64,000 bases of DNA from Halorussus salinus (GCF_004765815.2 NZ_SBIS02000007.1:558001-622000), one strand, 5' to 3'; positions 14,759 to 24,133 are shown, numbered from the stretch's first letter. Translations and numbers: made by a program. The notes: generated by a model from the sequence alone, not told the origin.

Positions 14759-16345
14759 CTACTCCGCGCCGTTCAGTTCGATATACCGCGCTTCGATGAT
14801 GCGCTCGTCGGCCTCCAGCGCCTCCTTCGCCTCGTCGGGGACCTGCGCGTCGAGCGTGTAGACGGTCAGCGCCTCGTCGCCGTGGGCCTCGCGGGCGTTG
14901 AACATCCCTGCGATGTTGACCTCGTGGTCGCCCAAGACGGTTCCGATGAACCCGATGACGCCGGGCACGTCCTCGTTACGGGCGACCAGCATGTGGCCGT
15001 GCGGGATGGCGTCGATGCGGTAGTCGTCCACGCGGACGATGCGCGGGTCCTCGTCGGCGAACAGGGTCCCCTCGACGCTGATGGACTCGTCGTCGCCCGA
15101 GACCGTGACGCGAACGAGGCTCTGGAAGTCGTCGGTCTGGCGGGTCTTGGACTCGGTGACTTCGACGCCGCGCTCCTCGGCGATTTGGGGCGCGTTGACC
15201 GCGTTGACCTGCCATTCGAGCGGTTGGAACACGCCCTTCTGGGCGCTGGCGGTGACGAGTTCCACGTCCTCCTCGGCGATGTCGCCCTCGTAGTGGACCT
15301 CGATAGAGGAGATGCGTTCGTCCAGCAGTTGGGTCGCTATCTTGCCCGCGGTCTCGGCGAGACCGATGTACGGCTCGACGCGCGGGAACGCGCTCTCGTC
15401 GATGGACGGCGCGTTCAGGGCGTTGACGACCGGCTCCTCGGCGAAGGCCGCGACCACTTGGTCGGCCGTGCTGGTGGCGACGTTCTCTTGGGCGGCTTCG
15501 GTACTCGCACCGAGGTGGGGCGTGACGATGGCGTCCTCCACGTCGAGCAGGGGGTTGTCCGGCGAGACGGGTTCGTCGGCGAACACGTCCACCGCGGCAC
15601 CCGATAGGACGCCCTCCTCGACCGCTTCGGCGAGGGCCTCCTCGTCCACGACGCCGCCGCGGGCGCAGTTGACGAGGTAGCCGCCTTCGAGTTGGGCGAG
15701 TTCCTCCTCGGCGATGAGGTTCTCGGTCTCGGGGGTCAGGGGCGTGTGGACCGTCAGGAAGTCCCCGCGTTCGAGACACTCGTCTAAGTCCACCAGCTCC
15801 GCGCCGAGTTGCTTGGCGCGGTCCTCGCTGATGTAGGGGTCGTAGGCCACGAGGTCCATCCCGAGCGAGTGGAGCTTCTTGGCGACCTCTTGGCCGACCC
15901 GGCCCAGTCCGACGATACCGAGGGTCTTGCCGTTGAGTTCGGTGCCGAGGTAGTCGCCCTTGGCCCACTCGCCGTCCTTGAGTCGGGCGTGGGCCTGCGG
16001 AATCGAGCGCGCGCTGGCGAACGCCATGGCGACGGTGTGTTCCGCGGCGGCCCGGACGTTGCCCTCCGGCGCGTTGGCGACGATGACGCCGTGTTCGGTC
16101 GCCGATTCGATGTCGATGTTGTCTACGCCGATACCCGCACGGCCGACGATGACGAGGTCGGACGCGGCCTCGAAGACCTCCTCGGTCACCTCGGTTCCCG
16201 ACCGAACGATGAGACCGTTGGCGTCCGAGACAGCAGACAGAAGCGCGTCCCCTTCCACGTCGTAGGCAGTTTCGACTTCGTGACCCGCGTCTCGAAGCCG
16301 CTCTAAGCCTGCGTCGGCGATGGGGTCCGTTACGAGGACCTTCAT
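14759..16345 (-). CDS. serA: D-3-phosphoglycerate dehydrogenase
   Basis: The 528-residue enzyme starts serine synthesis by oxidising 3-phosphoglycerate with NAD. An in-frame start 12 bp upstream (MGTF) is possible but MKVLVTDPIAD is standard. The NAD-binding motif is LGIVGLGRVGQEVAK (about 143-157); catalytic residues are in NCARGGVVDE (Arg) and TPHLGASTEAAQ (His). The C-terminal 200 residues form the intervening domain and an ACT-type regulatory domain (HGHMLVARNEDVPGVIGFIG), the long form found in many archaea and bacteria, often serine-inhibited. It is a single gene on this strand. Confidence 0.94.
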   Translation of the reverse strand: MKVLVTDPIADAGLERLRDAGHEVETAYDVEGDALLSAVSDANGLIVRSGTEVTEEVFEAASDLVIVGRAGIGVDNIDIESATEHGVIVANAPEGNVRAAAEHTVAMAFASARSIPQAHARLKDGEWAKGDYLGTELNGKTLGIVGLGRVGQEVAKKLHSLGMDLVAYDPYISEDRAKQLGAELVDLDECLERGDFLTVHTPLTPETENLIAEEELAQLEGGYLVNCARGGVVDEEALAEAVEEGVLSGAAVDVFADEPVSPDNPLLDVEDAIVTPHLGASTEAAQENVATSTADQVVAAFAEEPVVNALNAPSIDESAFPRVEPYIGLAETAGKIATQLLDERISSIEVHYEGDIAEEDVELVTASAQKGVFQPLEWQVNAVNAPQIAEERGVEVTESKTRQTDDFQSLVRVTVSGDDESISVEGTLFADEDPRIVRVDDYRIDAIPHGHMLVARNEDVPGVIGFIGTVLGDHEVNIAGMFNAREAHGDEALTVYTLDAQVPDEAKEALEADERIIEARYIELNGAE

Positions 16346-16427
16346 GAATGTCCCCACTCGTGCCGCCGGGATAACCCTTTCCTCGCCCGTGTCTTTTGCC
16401 AGAAGTCGGCTTCGGAGGTTCGACGAA

Positions 16428-16820
16428 CTACTTCCTGTCCGGCAGAGCGTGGTTGCTTCGGTATATCTTCGCCCAGTGTTCGGCGTTTCGCCCGGCGATT
16501 ATCTCCGCCTCACGGAGGCTGAGCGTCCCGTCGAACCAGACGAGTTTGTTGCCACGAGGAATCGAATCGTCCGGCAAGAACTGATAGTCGATGTGACCCT
16601 CGCCGCCCTCGGTGTTGTCTATCGTCGCAATTTCGGCGTTCTCTTCGTCGGGTCGGTTTCCGGGGACTTGAAGGACGACGACCCACGTCTCGGCATCCTC
16701 GTGTCGGTCGAACTTTGGTACATCTCGTGGTCCCGGTTCAGTAAAGACGAGTCGTTTGACAGGGCGCTCAGCGTCAGAAACGCGAACGTGGCCGACGACG
16801 AGAGTTTGGACCCTCTGCAT
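16428..16820 (-). CDS. Hypothetical soluble protein
   Basis: A 130-residue acidic protein begins at ATG 16820, with an in-frame stop nine bases upstream. It contains an ETWVVVLQVPGNRPDEENAE segment, then HIDYQFLPDDSIPRGNKLVW and LREAEIIAGRNAEHWAKIYR near the C-terminus. Composition is that of a real haloarchaeal protein, with alternating hydrophobic and acidic residues. I do not recognise the family. It is divergent from the winged-helix regulator at 16973 and lies behind serA on the same strand with an 82-bp gap. Confidence 0.55.
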   Translation of the reverse strand: MQRVQTLVVGHVRVSDAERPVKRLVFTEPGPRDVPKFDRHEDAETWVVVLQVPGNRPDEENAEIATIDNTEGGEGHIDYQFLPDDSIPRGNKLVWFDGTLSLREAEIIAGRNAEHWAKIYRSNHALPDRK

Positions 16821-16949
16821 CTGAACTCACCAGCACGCGAATCGTCACTGCCGCAACTGCGCTTAGTCGATATAGTCACTTAATTCGTTCCATTTCAGCC
16901 GACAGACTTCTCTCTGAACGTTTCCCGAATCCATTTATGTTTGTAGATT

Positions 16950-16963
16950 CTAACAAAGGTTAG
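16950..16963. promoter_or_regulatory. Inverted repeat at the winged-helix gene's start site
   Basis: CTAAC AAAG GTTAG, a perfect 5-bp inverted repeat, lies 9 bp before the ATG at 16973 and about 12 bp after a possible TATA element (CATTTATG, 16932-16939). Its place over the expected transcription start suits a repressor site, perhaps autoregulatory. Confidence 0.4.
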
Positions 16964-16972
16964 GGGAATACG

Positions 16973-17350
16973 ATGTCCGAGACCAGAAAGTCACCGGAAG
17001 AATCCGCACCGAGACGCCCGACCGAGGAGGACGTACCACGCGAAGTCGAACGACGCGAGATGCTGGCAGACGCGCTGACGAGCGCGGGCCACGAAGACGT
17101 GTACGTCCTCGCCCGCGAGGACGCCCGCGAAGTGCTGGACGACCACCGCGAGGAGATACTCGACTACCTCCGAGACCACGACGTGGCGTCGGTGAGCGAA
17201 CTCGCCGACGCGCTCGACAGAGATACCGGAAACGTCTCGCGCGACCTGACACTGCTCGCGGACTACGGTATCGTGAACGTGACGAGGGAGGGCCGGTCGA
17301 AGGTGCCCGAACTCGTCCACGAGTTCGTCGTGGTCGAACCGCTGTACTGA
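16973..17350 (+). CDS. Winged-helix transcriptional regulator
   Basis: A 125-residue protein has a long charged N-terminal helix region and a winged helix at about 60-110: EILDYLRDHDVASVSELADA, then LDRDTGNVSRDLTLLADYGI (turn and recognition helix) and the wing VNVTREGRSKVPEL. This pattern is common in archaeal ArsR/MarR-like regulators. It lies 39 bp upstream of two PiT-type phosphate transporter genes on the same strand, so it may regulate phosphate uptake. That link is inference from position. The start follows a TATA-like box and a small inverted repeat. Confidence 0.78.
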   Translation: MSETRKSPEESAPRRPTEEDVPREVERREMLADALTSAGHEDVYVLAREDAREVLDDHREEILDYLRDHDVASVSELADALDRDTGNVSRDLTLLADYGIVNVTREGRSKVPELVHEFVVVEPLY

Positions 17351-17389
17351 CCGACACCATTTAACCCCCTCTCACCCGATATACGTTAC

Positions 17390-18652
17390 GTGACCAGTCT
17401 CCTCCTCTATCTCGGCGTGGCGGTCGCCATCTTCGTCGGCTTCAACATCGGCGGGTCGAACACGGGCGTCGCGTTCGGCCCGGCGGTCGGGAGCGGAACC
17501 GTCTCGAAACTCGGTGCGGGCGTGTTGATGAGCTTCTTCTTTCTGTTGGGCGGGTGGACGCTCGGCCGCCGGGTCGTGGACACGCTCGGCAAGGACCTCG
17601 TGTCCGGGGACCCCTTCACGATGCGCGTGGCGGTCGTCGTCCTACTGTTCATCGGACTGGCACTGTTCGCCGGGAACGTCCTCGGCGTCCCGGCCTCCAC
17701 GTCGATGACCGCGGTCGGGGCCATCGTCGGGTTAGGTCTCGCCATCGGCCAACTGAAGACGAACGCGGTCCTCGAAATCGTCGGCTGGTGGCTCGTCGCG
17801 CCCATCGTCGGCTTCTGGGTCAGCGCGATGGTCGGCCGGTACTGGTACGACGACTTGGACGACTACATCGACATCGACCAGAGCGAGGGACCGCTGGTGA
17901 CGCTCGACCGGTCGGGCGGGCTTCCCGAACCGGAACTCGGGCCGGGGACCACGCGCCGCGAGTTCGGCGGCACGCTTCTGGTCGTCGGCATCGGCTGTTA
18001 CATGGCGTTCTCGGCGGGCACGAGCAACGTGGCCAACGCGGTCGCGCCGCTGGTCGGCAACGGCGCGATTACGATGACGCAGGGCGTCCTGCTGGCGGCC
18101 GGGGCGACCGCAATCGGCGCGCTCACCATCGCGCGCCGGACCCTCGACACGGTGGGCAACGACCTCACCGACCTCCCGCTGGTCGCGGCGGTGGTCGTCG
18201 CGGTCGTGAGTTCCTCCATCGTGACGGTGCTGTCGGCGCTCTCCATCCCCGCGAGTTTCGTCGTCATCGCCACGATGAGCGTCGTCGGTCTCGGGTGGGG
18301 TCGCGCCACGGTCGCCGACCCGGTTCCCGACGCCCCGGAGGTCCCCGGCGCGAGCGTCGGCGTCCCCGGCGAGAGCGCCAGCATGCCCGGCGAGAGCGCC
18401 GGTCTGCCCGGCGAGGGCGCGACGCTCCCCGGCGGAAAAGCCGGTCCCACCCGCGAGACGACGGACGAAGACCGCGAAACCGGGGACGCAGACCTCGACC
18501 CCGACGCGGGCGCGGCCGCCGACGGCGACCCCTCCGCGGCCGAACTCTACCAGCCAGCGACGACCGCGAGAGTCGTCCTCTTGCAGAATCTCGTGCCGGG
18601 AATCGCGACGGTCGTCGCGTACGTCGTCTTCCGGTACGTGCCGATTCTGTGA
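17390..18652 (+). CDS. PiT-family inorganic phosphate transporter
   Basis: A 420-residue membrane protein with about ten helices and the two inverted PiT repeats: FNIGGSNTGVAFGPAVGSG (about 20-38) and AFSAGTSNVANAVAPLVGNG (about 206-225). PiT proteins carry phosphate, usually as a metal-phosphate complex, driven by protons or sodium. The GTG start gives MTSLLLYLGVAVAIF directly as the first helix. A cytoplasmic loop before the last helix holds five PGES-type heptapeptide repeats and an acidic stretch. It is followed by a close paralogue at 18742. Confidence 0.88.
   Translation: MTSLLLYLGVAVAIFVGFNIGGSNTGVAFGPAVGSGTVSKLGAGVLMSFFFLLGGWTLGRRVVDTLGKDLVSGDPFTMRVAVVVLLFIGLALFAGNVLGVPASTSMTAVGAIVGLGLAIGQLKTNAVLEIVGWWLVAPIVGFWVSAMVGRYWYDDLDDYIDIDQSEGPLVTLDRSGGLPEPELGPGTTRREFGGTLLVVGIGCYMAFSAGTSNVANAVAPLVGNGAITMTQGVLLAAGATAIGALTIARRTLDTVGNDLTDLPLVAAVVVAVVSSSIVTVLSALSIPASFVVIATMSVVGLGWGRATVADPVPDAPEVPGASVGVPGESASMPGESAGLPGEGATLPGGKAGPTRETTDEDRETGDADLDPDAGAAADGDPSAAELYQPATTARVVLLQNLVPGIATVVAYVVFRYVPIL
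18341..18445 (+). repeat. Five tandem 21-bp units coding (x)PGESA(x) heptads
   Basis: Units start at 18341, 18362, 18383, 18404 and 18425, in frame within the PiT gene. They encode VPGASVG, VPGESAS, MPGESAG, LPGEGAT and LPGGKAG. The Pro-Gly pair is constant. The paralogue at 18742 lacks them, so the expansion is specific to this copy. Confidence 0.9.
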
Positions 18653-18741
18653 CCCGCCGCGCTCGCCGCCGAGGAGGGACCCGTCGCTCCGGGGGGTCGA
18701 AAATCGGTACGATTTAACGGCCGACGCGTCTTCGTATAGAT

Positions 18742-19947
18742 GTGATTAGCGTACTTCTCCTCGTCGGTCTCGCGGTCGCGGTCTTCGTCGGCTTCAACAT
18801 CGGTGGCTCGTCTACCGGCGTCGCGTTCGGTCCCGCGGTCGGGAGCGGCGTCCTGTCGAAACTCGGTGCCGCCGCGTTGATGGCGAGTTTCGCACTGCTC
18901 GGCGGGTGGACCGTCGGCCGGAACGTCGTCGAGACGATGGGCGGCCAAATCGTCCCCTCGGCGCTGTTCACGCTTCCCGCGAGCGTGGGCGTCCTGTTCT
19001 TCGTCGGACTGGCGTTGCTGGTCTCGAACCTGTTCGGCGTCCCCGCCTCCACCTCGATGACCGCCGTGGGTGCCATCGCCGGACTGGGCGTCGCGGCCGG
19101 GGACATCGACTGGGGCGTGATGGGCCAAATCGTCTCGTGGTGGCTCGTCGCCCCCATCGTCGCGTTCTGGGTCTGCGCGGTCATCGGACGGTATCTCTAC
19201 CCGTATCTCGACGTGTGGTTCCGCATCGACCGGTCGGACGGCCCGCTCTTGGAGTACAACCGCGTCGGGTCGGTCCCCTACCCTGTTCCGAGCGCGACGA
19301 CGAATCGCCGCGAGTTGGTCAGCAGCGTCCTCGTGGTCGTCATCGGCTGTTACATGGCCTTCTCCGCGGGCGCGAGCAACGTGGCGAACGCGGTCGCTCC
19401 TCTCGTGGGGAGCGGCGAGTTGCAAATCAATCAAGGCATCCTGCTCGCGGCGGGTGCCATCGCACTCGGCGCGTTCACCATCGCGCGCCGGACTCTCGAT
19501 ACCGTGGGCAACGACCTCACCGACCTACCCCTGCTGGCCGCGCTCATCGTCGAAGTCGTCTCGGCGTCGCTCATCACGTTCCTCTCGTATCTCGGCATTC
19601 CGGCGAGCCTCGCCGTGAGCGCGACGATGTGCATCATCGGTCTCGGGTGGGGCCGGGCGACCCGCGCCGTCAGAGTTCGGGACGCCGCGGCCGCGGCGGT
19701 CAAAGGAGACGGCGAGGAGCGCGCCGAGTCGGGCGAGGGCGAGTCGAAGATGTCGGTGGACGCGCTGACCGCCGAACCCGAGGACGAAGTGCAGAAGATC
19801 GGCGAGGAGGACCCCGACGAACTCCAGACCAAGGACCTGTTCGACCCGGCCTCGACCGGCCGCGTCATCATGCTCTGGATTCTGACGCCGAGCATCTCGG
19901 CGGTGGCGTCGTTCCTCCTGTTCGAGTTCTTCCCGATTTATCGCTAA
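18742..19947 (+). CDS. PiT-family inorganic phosphate transporter (paralogue)
   Basis: A 401-residue paralogue of the preceding transporter, with the same repeats (FNIGGSSTGVAFGPAVGSG and AFSAGASNVANAVAPLVGSG) and the ARRTLDTVGNDLTDLPL loop nearly unchanged. The last loop is acidic (DGEERAESGEGESKM onward) without the heptad repeats. The GTG start at 18742 is about 28 bp after a GATTTAACGG box, so it can be transcribed on its own. The two genes arose by tandem duplication; different affinity or regulation is a reasonable guess but not shown. Confidence 0.88.
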   Translation: MISVLLLVGLAVAVFVGFNIGGSSTGVAFGPAVGSGVLSKLGAAALMASFALLGGWTVGRNVVETMGGQIVPSALFTLPASVGVLFFVGLALLVSNLFGVPASTSMTAVGAIAGLGVAAGDIDWGVMGQIVSWWLVAPIVAFWVCAVIGRYLYPYLDVWFRIDRSDGPLLEYNRVGSVPYPVPSATTNRRELVSSVLVVVIGCYMAFSAGASNVANAVAPLVGSGELQINQGILLAAGAIALGAFTIARRTLDTVGNDLTDLPLLAALIVEVVSASLITFLSYLGIPASLAVSATMCIIGLGWGRATRAVRVRDAAAAAVKGDGEERAESGEGESKMSVDALTAEPEDEVQKIGEEDPDELQTKDLFDPASTGRVIMLWILTPSISAVASFLLFEFFPIYR

Positions 19948-20010
19948 CGTCGGGGCTCCTCGGGGGAAAACAATAACTACTAACCATGTCGCGGCCGAAC
20001 CTTCGTCTTG

Positions 20011-20400
20011 ATGCCAACCGTAGAATACCTCAACTACGAAGTGCTGGACGACCAGGGCTGGGACATGGACGACGACGACCTCTTCGAGCAGGCCGCCGAC
20101 GCGGACCTCGGCGACGAGGACTACGGCAGCCTCGACGTGGCCGAAGGGGAGTACATCCTCGAAGCCGCCGAGGCGCAGGGCTACGACTGGCCCTTCTCGT
20201 GCCGCGCCGGTGCCTGTGCGAACTGCGCCGCCATCGTCAAAGAGGGCGAAATCGACATGGACATGCAGCAGATTCTCTCCGACGAGGAGGTCGAAGACAA
20301 GAACGTCCGTCTGACCTGCATCGGTAGCGCGGCTACCGACGAGGTCAAGATCGTCTACAACGCCAAGCACCTCGACTACCTCCAGAACCGCGTCATATAG
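20011..20400 (+). CDS. 2Fe-2S ferredoxin, halobacterial plant-type
   Basis: The 129-residue ferredoxin carries CRAGACANC (C64, C69, C72) and C103 in LTCIG, the four ligands of a plant-type 2Fe-2S cluster. The acidic N-terminal insert (residues about 17-42, such as [20 protein letters not shown]) is the hyperacidic domain known from halobacterial ferredoxins. It is an electron carrier, in haloarchaea mainly for 2-oxoacid:ferredoxin oxidoreductases. The ATG at 20011 is preferred over the TTG three bases upstream. Single gene. Confidence 0.95.
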   Translation: MPTVEYLNYEVLDDQGWDMDDDDLFEQAADADLGDEDYGSLDVAEGEYILEAAEAQGYDWPFSCRAGACANCAAIVKEGEIDMDMQQILSDEEVEDKNVRLTCIGSAATDEVKIVYNAKHLDYLQNRVI

Positions 20401-20504
20401 ACCGTTCCGGATTTTCCGGGTTCGATTTTTTCGCGTCCCGACGCCACGTAGCGGTAGCTCTACGGACGGCACTTTTACCCGCGTCGCTGACCTCACTGTA
20501 GCCG

Positions 20505-20771
20505 ATGACCGCCGACTCCGACCCCGACGGTTCGGCTCGTCGGATGCGAGACAGTTTTCGCGTCTGGAACGTCGATACGGTCGAACGCGAGGTCGTCCTC
20601 CGAAGTTCCGACGACCAGTACGTCTCGGTCCCACTTCCCGAGGAGAACGCGGCCGCGTTCGGGCGACTGGCGGACTCGTCGGGGACCGTGGACGCGACGT
20701 TGGTGGAAAGCCGAGGAGCAGGTGGGTCGTGGCGGGTCGAGGAGATTCACGGAATCGACGATAACGAATGA
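20505..20771 (+). CDS. Small acidic hypothetical protein
   Basis: An 88-residue protein. It alternates short strands and acidic turns (FRVWNVDTVEREVVLRSSDD, QYVSVPLPEENAAAFGRLAD, SWRVEEIHGIDDNE), suggesting a small beta-rich domain. A TTTTACCC box lies about 30 bp upstream of the ATG. No cysteines or membrane segments. Function unknown; probably a conserved haloarchaeal small protein. Confidence 0.65.
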   Translation: MTADSDPDGSARRMRDSFRVWNVDTVEREVVLRSSDDQYVSVPLPEENAAAFGRLADSSGTVDATLVESRGAGGSWRVEEIHGIDDNE

Positions 20772-20831
20772 CTGAAAGAAACGAAATCAACGGGCTGGAT
20801 GCTTCGAGCGACGGTCGAAGTGAAGAACGAA

Positions 20832-20948
20832 TCAGTCGAGTAGCCGCTTTACGAACCGGTAGAGCGAAGGTGCCTTCCACTCGGTGACGCCGTTCGATTG
20901 CACGTGAGCGTCTTCCGTGTCAGGCGCGGGTTGTTCTGTAGCGGCCAT
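20832..20948 (-). CDS. 38-residue conserved-looking small protein
   Basis: The frame from ATG 20948 encodes MAATEQPAPDTEDAHVQSNG, then VTEWKAPSLYRFVKRLLD. A strong TATA-like box (TTTTATAA on the minus strand, near 20977-20984) lies about 30 bp upstream, which supports this start over an ATG at 21062. The C-terminal half could form an amphipathic helix. Very short genes are hard to prove by eye. Confidence 0.45.
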   Translation of the reverse strand: MAATEQPAPDTEDAHVQSNGVTEWKAPSLYRFVKRLLD

Positions 20949-21077
20949 TCCTATCGGAACGTTTCTACTCCCGACGTTATAAAATAGGTCGTTTGAAAAC
21001 GGTATCCCCCGCGCTCTACCCCTCCTACATTTATATACGATGACGAAACAAACCTCGCTCACGGAGAACTACTCGCC

Positions 21078-22073
21078 GTGCCAGTACTCGACGCTTCGAT
21101 ACCCGACCTGCTGCGACTCGTCGTCGTCCCCGTCTTCGGGTGGGCGGCGTGGCGAGACGTGAAGACCCGCCGGATTCCCAACCGAACGTGGTACCCCCTC
21201 GCCGCGCTCGCGGTCGTCCTGCTGGCAGTGGAGGGCTGGCAGGCGTGGACCGGCACCGCCTACGAGACCCGCGCGTTCGCGCTTCGGGCCGCCATCAGCC
21301 TCGGCTTCGTCGCGCCCCTCGTGATTGCCTTCTGGTGGTTCCGAGCGTTCGGCGGCGCGGACGCGAAGGCCTTCCTCGTCGTCGCCGCGCTGTTCCCGAC
21401 GTTCCCGACCTACGAGGCGTTCGGGTGGGTCCTTCCCCACCAGCAGACGACCGTCGGCGTGTTCTCGCTGACGATTCTGACGAACACCGTCCTGCTCGGC
21501 GCACTCTACCCCCTCGCGGTCTTCGCTCGGAACGCGGTCGCGGGGCGGTTCTCCTCGGTGATGGTCGTCGGCAAGCCGGTGTCGTGGGATGCGGTGCCCG
21601 ACGAACACGGCCGCCTGCTGGAGACGCCCGAGGGCGTGACTCGCAACGGCGCGGACTTGGACGCGGTGCGGATGTACCTCCGCTGGCGCGGCCTGACGCT
21701 GGCGGAGTTGCGTGAGCGCGCCGACCACTTCCGGGACCCCGCGACCTTGCCCGCCGAACCGAATCAGCCGGGCGACGGCTCGACCGTCGTCGCTCAAACC
21801 GACGGCGGTGCGGTCGCGGAGGCAGTTCCAGAGGCGGACGCGCCCGACGACGACCCGTGGGGCGCGGCCGCGTTCTTGGACGACATCGACCACGGCGCGT
21901 ACGGCACGACGCCAGCGGGCCTGCGCGACGGTCTCGACGTGCTGACCGCCGAAGACGAGGTGTGGGTCTCGCCGGGCATTCCGTTCGTCGTCCCGCTATT
22001 CGTCGGAACCGTGGTGGCGATGACCTACGGCGACCTGCTGTTCGGGGCGCTGTCGGCGGTCGGACTGGCGTAG
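21078..22073 (+). CDS. A24-family prepilin/prearchaellin peptidase
   Basis: The 331-residue membrane protein keeps both aspartates of type IV prepilin peptidases: D27 in [17 protein letters not shown] and D95 in the GGADAKAF (GxxD-like) motif, with several membrane helices around them. It should cleave class III signal peptides of pilins or archaellins at the membrane. A long soluble loop (about 150-300, with [20 protein letters not shown]) precedes a last hydrophobic pair, a layout found in haloarchaeal PibD-like enzymes. The GTG start at 21078 is preferred. No pilin genes are adjacent. Confidence 0.82.
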   Translation: MPVLDASIPDLLRLVVVPVFGWAAWRDVKTRRIPNRTWYPLAALAVVLLAVEGWQAWTGTAYETRAFALRAAISLGFVAPLVIAFWWFRAFGGADAKAFLVVAALFPTFPTYEAFGWVLPHQQTTVGVFSLTILTNTVLLGALYPLAVFARNAVAGRFSSVMVVGKPVSWDAVPDEHGRLLETPEGVTRNGADLDAVRMYLRWRGLTLAELRERADHFRDPATLPAEPNQPGDGSTVVAQTDGGAVAEAVPEADAPDDDPWGAAAFLDDIDHGAYGTTPAGLRDGLDVLTAEDEVWVSPGIPFVVPLFVGTVVAMTYGDLLFGALSAVGLA

Positions 22074-22304
22074 CGTCCTCGTTCGGGTTCGGAGTCGAAG
22101 TTCGGCCGCGACCGGGGAGTACGCTGGGCGTCGAGAGCGAGGTCCGATTCGAGGAGTACCGTCCGGTCGCTAGGAAACGCCACCTTCGAAACGACGTGAG
22201 AGTCCGAAAGAACGGTACGTATTCGTTTCGAGTGACTATAGCATCGTTTCGGGTCTCGAAGAACCGTCGAGTCGGCGTCCGCGAGCGAAAGACGGGCGAG
22301 GAGG

Positions 22305-23189
22305 TTACTCGTCGCCCTGCGTTCCGGCGACGTAGCCGGTGACGTTACCGACGTTCATCGCCACCGCCAGCACGATTGCGATGACGAAGACGATGAACGA
22401 CGAGATGGCGTTCATCTTCGGTGCCGTCCCGTACTTTATCATCGAGTACATCGAGGTCGTCAGCACGTCCATCGTCCCCTTCACGAAGTACGCGCGGATG
22501 AAGTCCTCGAACGACCGAATCCACGCGAACAGGAACCCCGCGCCGATGGCCGGGGCCACGATGGGGAGCGTGATGTCCCAGAAGGTGGTGAGCGGGTCGG
22601 CCCCGAGGTCGCGGGCGGCCTCCTCCAGCGACTCGTCGAACGTGTAGAGTCTCGCGGTGACCATCAACAGCACGAACGGGAAGCCGTAGACGCTGTGGGT
22701 CAGCACGACTGTCAGGAAACCGGGCGTGATGCCCAGTAGCGTCCGGAAGTAGATGAGCAGCGCGATGCCCAACACGACTCCCGGAATCACCATCGGCAGG
22801 ATGCCGAACGTCCGGTAGAGTTCCTTGAACGGGAAGTCGTACCGAGCGAGCGCGAAACTCGCCAACACGCCCAGCACCGTGGCGATGGACGCCGACAGCG
22901 TCGCGATTTGAATACTGTTGAACAGCGAGGACATGAGCGCCTCGTCGGCGAACGTCGCGGCGTAGTGGGCCAGCGTGAACCCCCGGAACGGGAAGAACGT
23001 GCTGGCGTTGACCGCGAACGAGAGGAACATCATGACGAGGAGCGGAATCCAGAGGAACACCAACAGCGCGCCCGCGACGGTCCACAGGCCGCGACTCAGG
23101 AGCCACTCCTTGGCGTCGTAGTCGAGTCGGAGCGACCGCCCCGTCGTCTCCGTCGGGTCGTCGGTCGAGGTACCGGTCTCGGTCGCCAT
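22305..23189 (-). CDS. ABC transporter permease, PotC-type (locus 1)
   Basis: The 294-residue permease has six hydrophobic segments and the EAA loop EEAARDLGADPLTTFWDITL, which docks the ATPase. It is the PotC-like partner in a spermidine/putrescine-type importer. The ATG at 23189 starts one base after the stop of the PotB-like gene; a GTG nine bases earlier would overlap it. Gene order on the minus strand is binding protein, PotB, PotC. The copy at 26553-27470 is closely similar, including long identical DNA stretches. Confidence 0.88.
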   Translation of the reverse strand: MATETGTSTDDPTETTGRSLRLDYDAKEWLLSRGLWTVAGALLVFLWIPLLVMMFLSFAVNASTFFPFRGFTLAHYAATFADEALMSSLFNSIQIATLSASIATVLGVLASFALARYDFPFKELYRTFGILPMVIPGVVLGIALLIYFRTLLGITPGFLTVVLTHSVYGFPFVLLMVTARLYTFDESLEEAARDLGADPLTTFWDITLPIVAPAIGAGFLFAWIRSFEDFIRAYFVKGTMDVLTTSMYSMIKYGTAPKMNAISSFIVFVIAIVLAVAMNVGNVTGYVAGTQGDE

Positions 23190-23190
23190 C

Positions 23191-24123
23191 TCAGGCACCT
23201 CCCAAGTCCTCGATGCTGACGTAGCGGAACGCGACCGCGAACGCGATTACGATGCTCATCACGATGAACATCGACGCGGCGCTCCCGTACCCGATGGCGT
23301 ACAGCGAGTTGATTCGCTCCTCGATGAGTTGGCCTATCATCAGCACTTTCCCCTGCCCGAGGAACCGCGGCGTGATGAACGCCCCCAACGCGGGCACGAA
23401 CACGAACAGACTCCCGCTTATCATGCCCGGAAGCACGAGCGGAACGATGATGTCGCGGAGCGACTCGGAGCGACTCGCACCGAGGTCGCGGGCCGCCTCG
23501 ACCAGCGAGAAGTCCAACCCGTCGAGGCTGGCGTACAGCGACAACAGCATGTACGGGAAGTACGCGTGAGTCAGCCCCACGATGATAGCCGGGACGCCGT
23601 AGTTGAACAGCCCGACCGGCCCGCTGACGATGCCGATCTTCACGAGCGCGCTGTTGATGACCCCGCTCGGGCCGAACATCAGATACCACGAGTACGCCCG
23701 CACGAGGTACATCGTGAAGAACGGCAACAACACGAGGAAGATGACGACCTTGAACGTGGTGCCGCCGCGCCGCGCCAGCAGGTACGCGAGCGGAAACGCC
23801 AGCGTCAGGCACAGCACCGTCGTCACCGCCGCGATGAAGTACGACAGCAACAGCGAGTCGAAGAACGCGGTCTTCCAGAACGGACCGTCGCCAGCCAGCA
23901 ACTGGCCGTAGTTCTCCATCGTCGGTTGCCAGACGATCTGGTAGGCGTCGTTGACGTTCAGGAAGCTGACCGTGACCATGAACGTCAGCGGTGCGAGCAA
24001 CAGCAAGAGGAGCCATATCAGGCCGGGCGTCGTGGTGAGCGCGAGCTGGCTCTGCCGGGAGACGAACCGCCCGACCAGCCGCTCTCGGAGCGATTCCGAC
24101 CGACTGGGTGTATCGACAGACAT
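23191..24123 (-). CDS. ABC transporter permease, PotB-type (locus 1)
   Basis: The 310-residue permease has an N-terminal helix, a periplasm-facing loop and five further helices, with the EAA loop VEAARDLGASRSESLRDIIV (about 210-229). This is a binding-protein-dependent inner permease of the PotB/AfuB type. It lies 10 bp behind the binding-protein gene and 1 bp ahead of the PotC-type gene, so all three are one operon. It shares near-identical stretches with the gene at 27472-28407. Confidence 0.88.
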   Translation of the reverse strand: MSVDTPSRSESLRERLVGRFVSRQSQLALTTTPGLIWLLLLLLAPLTFMVTVSFLNVNDAYQIVWQPTMENYGQLLAGDGPFWKTAFFDSLLLSYFIAAVTTVLCLTLAFPLAYLLARRGGTTFKVVIFLVLLPFFTMYLVRAYSWYLMFGPSGVINSALVKIGIVSGPVGLFNYGVPAIIVGLTHAYFPYMLLSLYASLDGLDFSLVEAARDLGASRSESLRDIIVPLVLPGMISGSLFVFVPALGAFITPRFLGQGKVLMIGQLIEERINSLYAIGYGSAASMFIVMSIVIAFAVAFRYVSIEDLGGA

Positions 24124-24133
24124 AGCGTGGCGA

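Noticed and set aside
18741-19184. Strong similarity of DNA between the two adjacent PiT genes as a sign of a mobile duplication
   Set aside because: No flanking repeats or element ends; simple tandem paralogy explains it.
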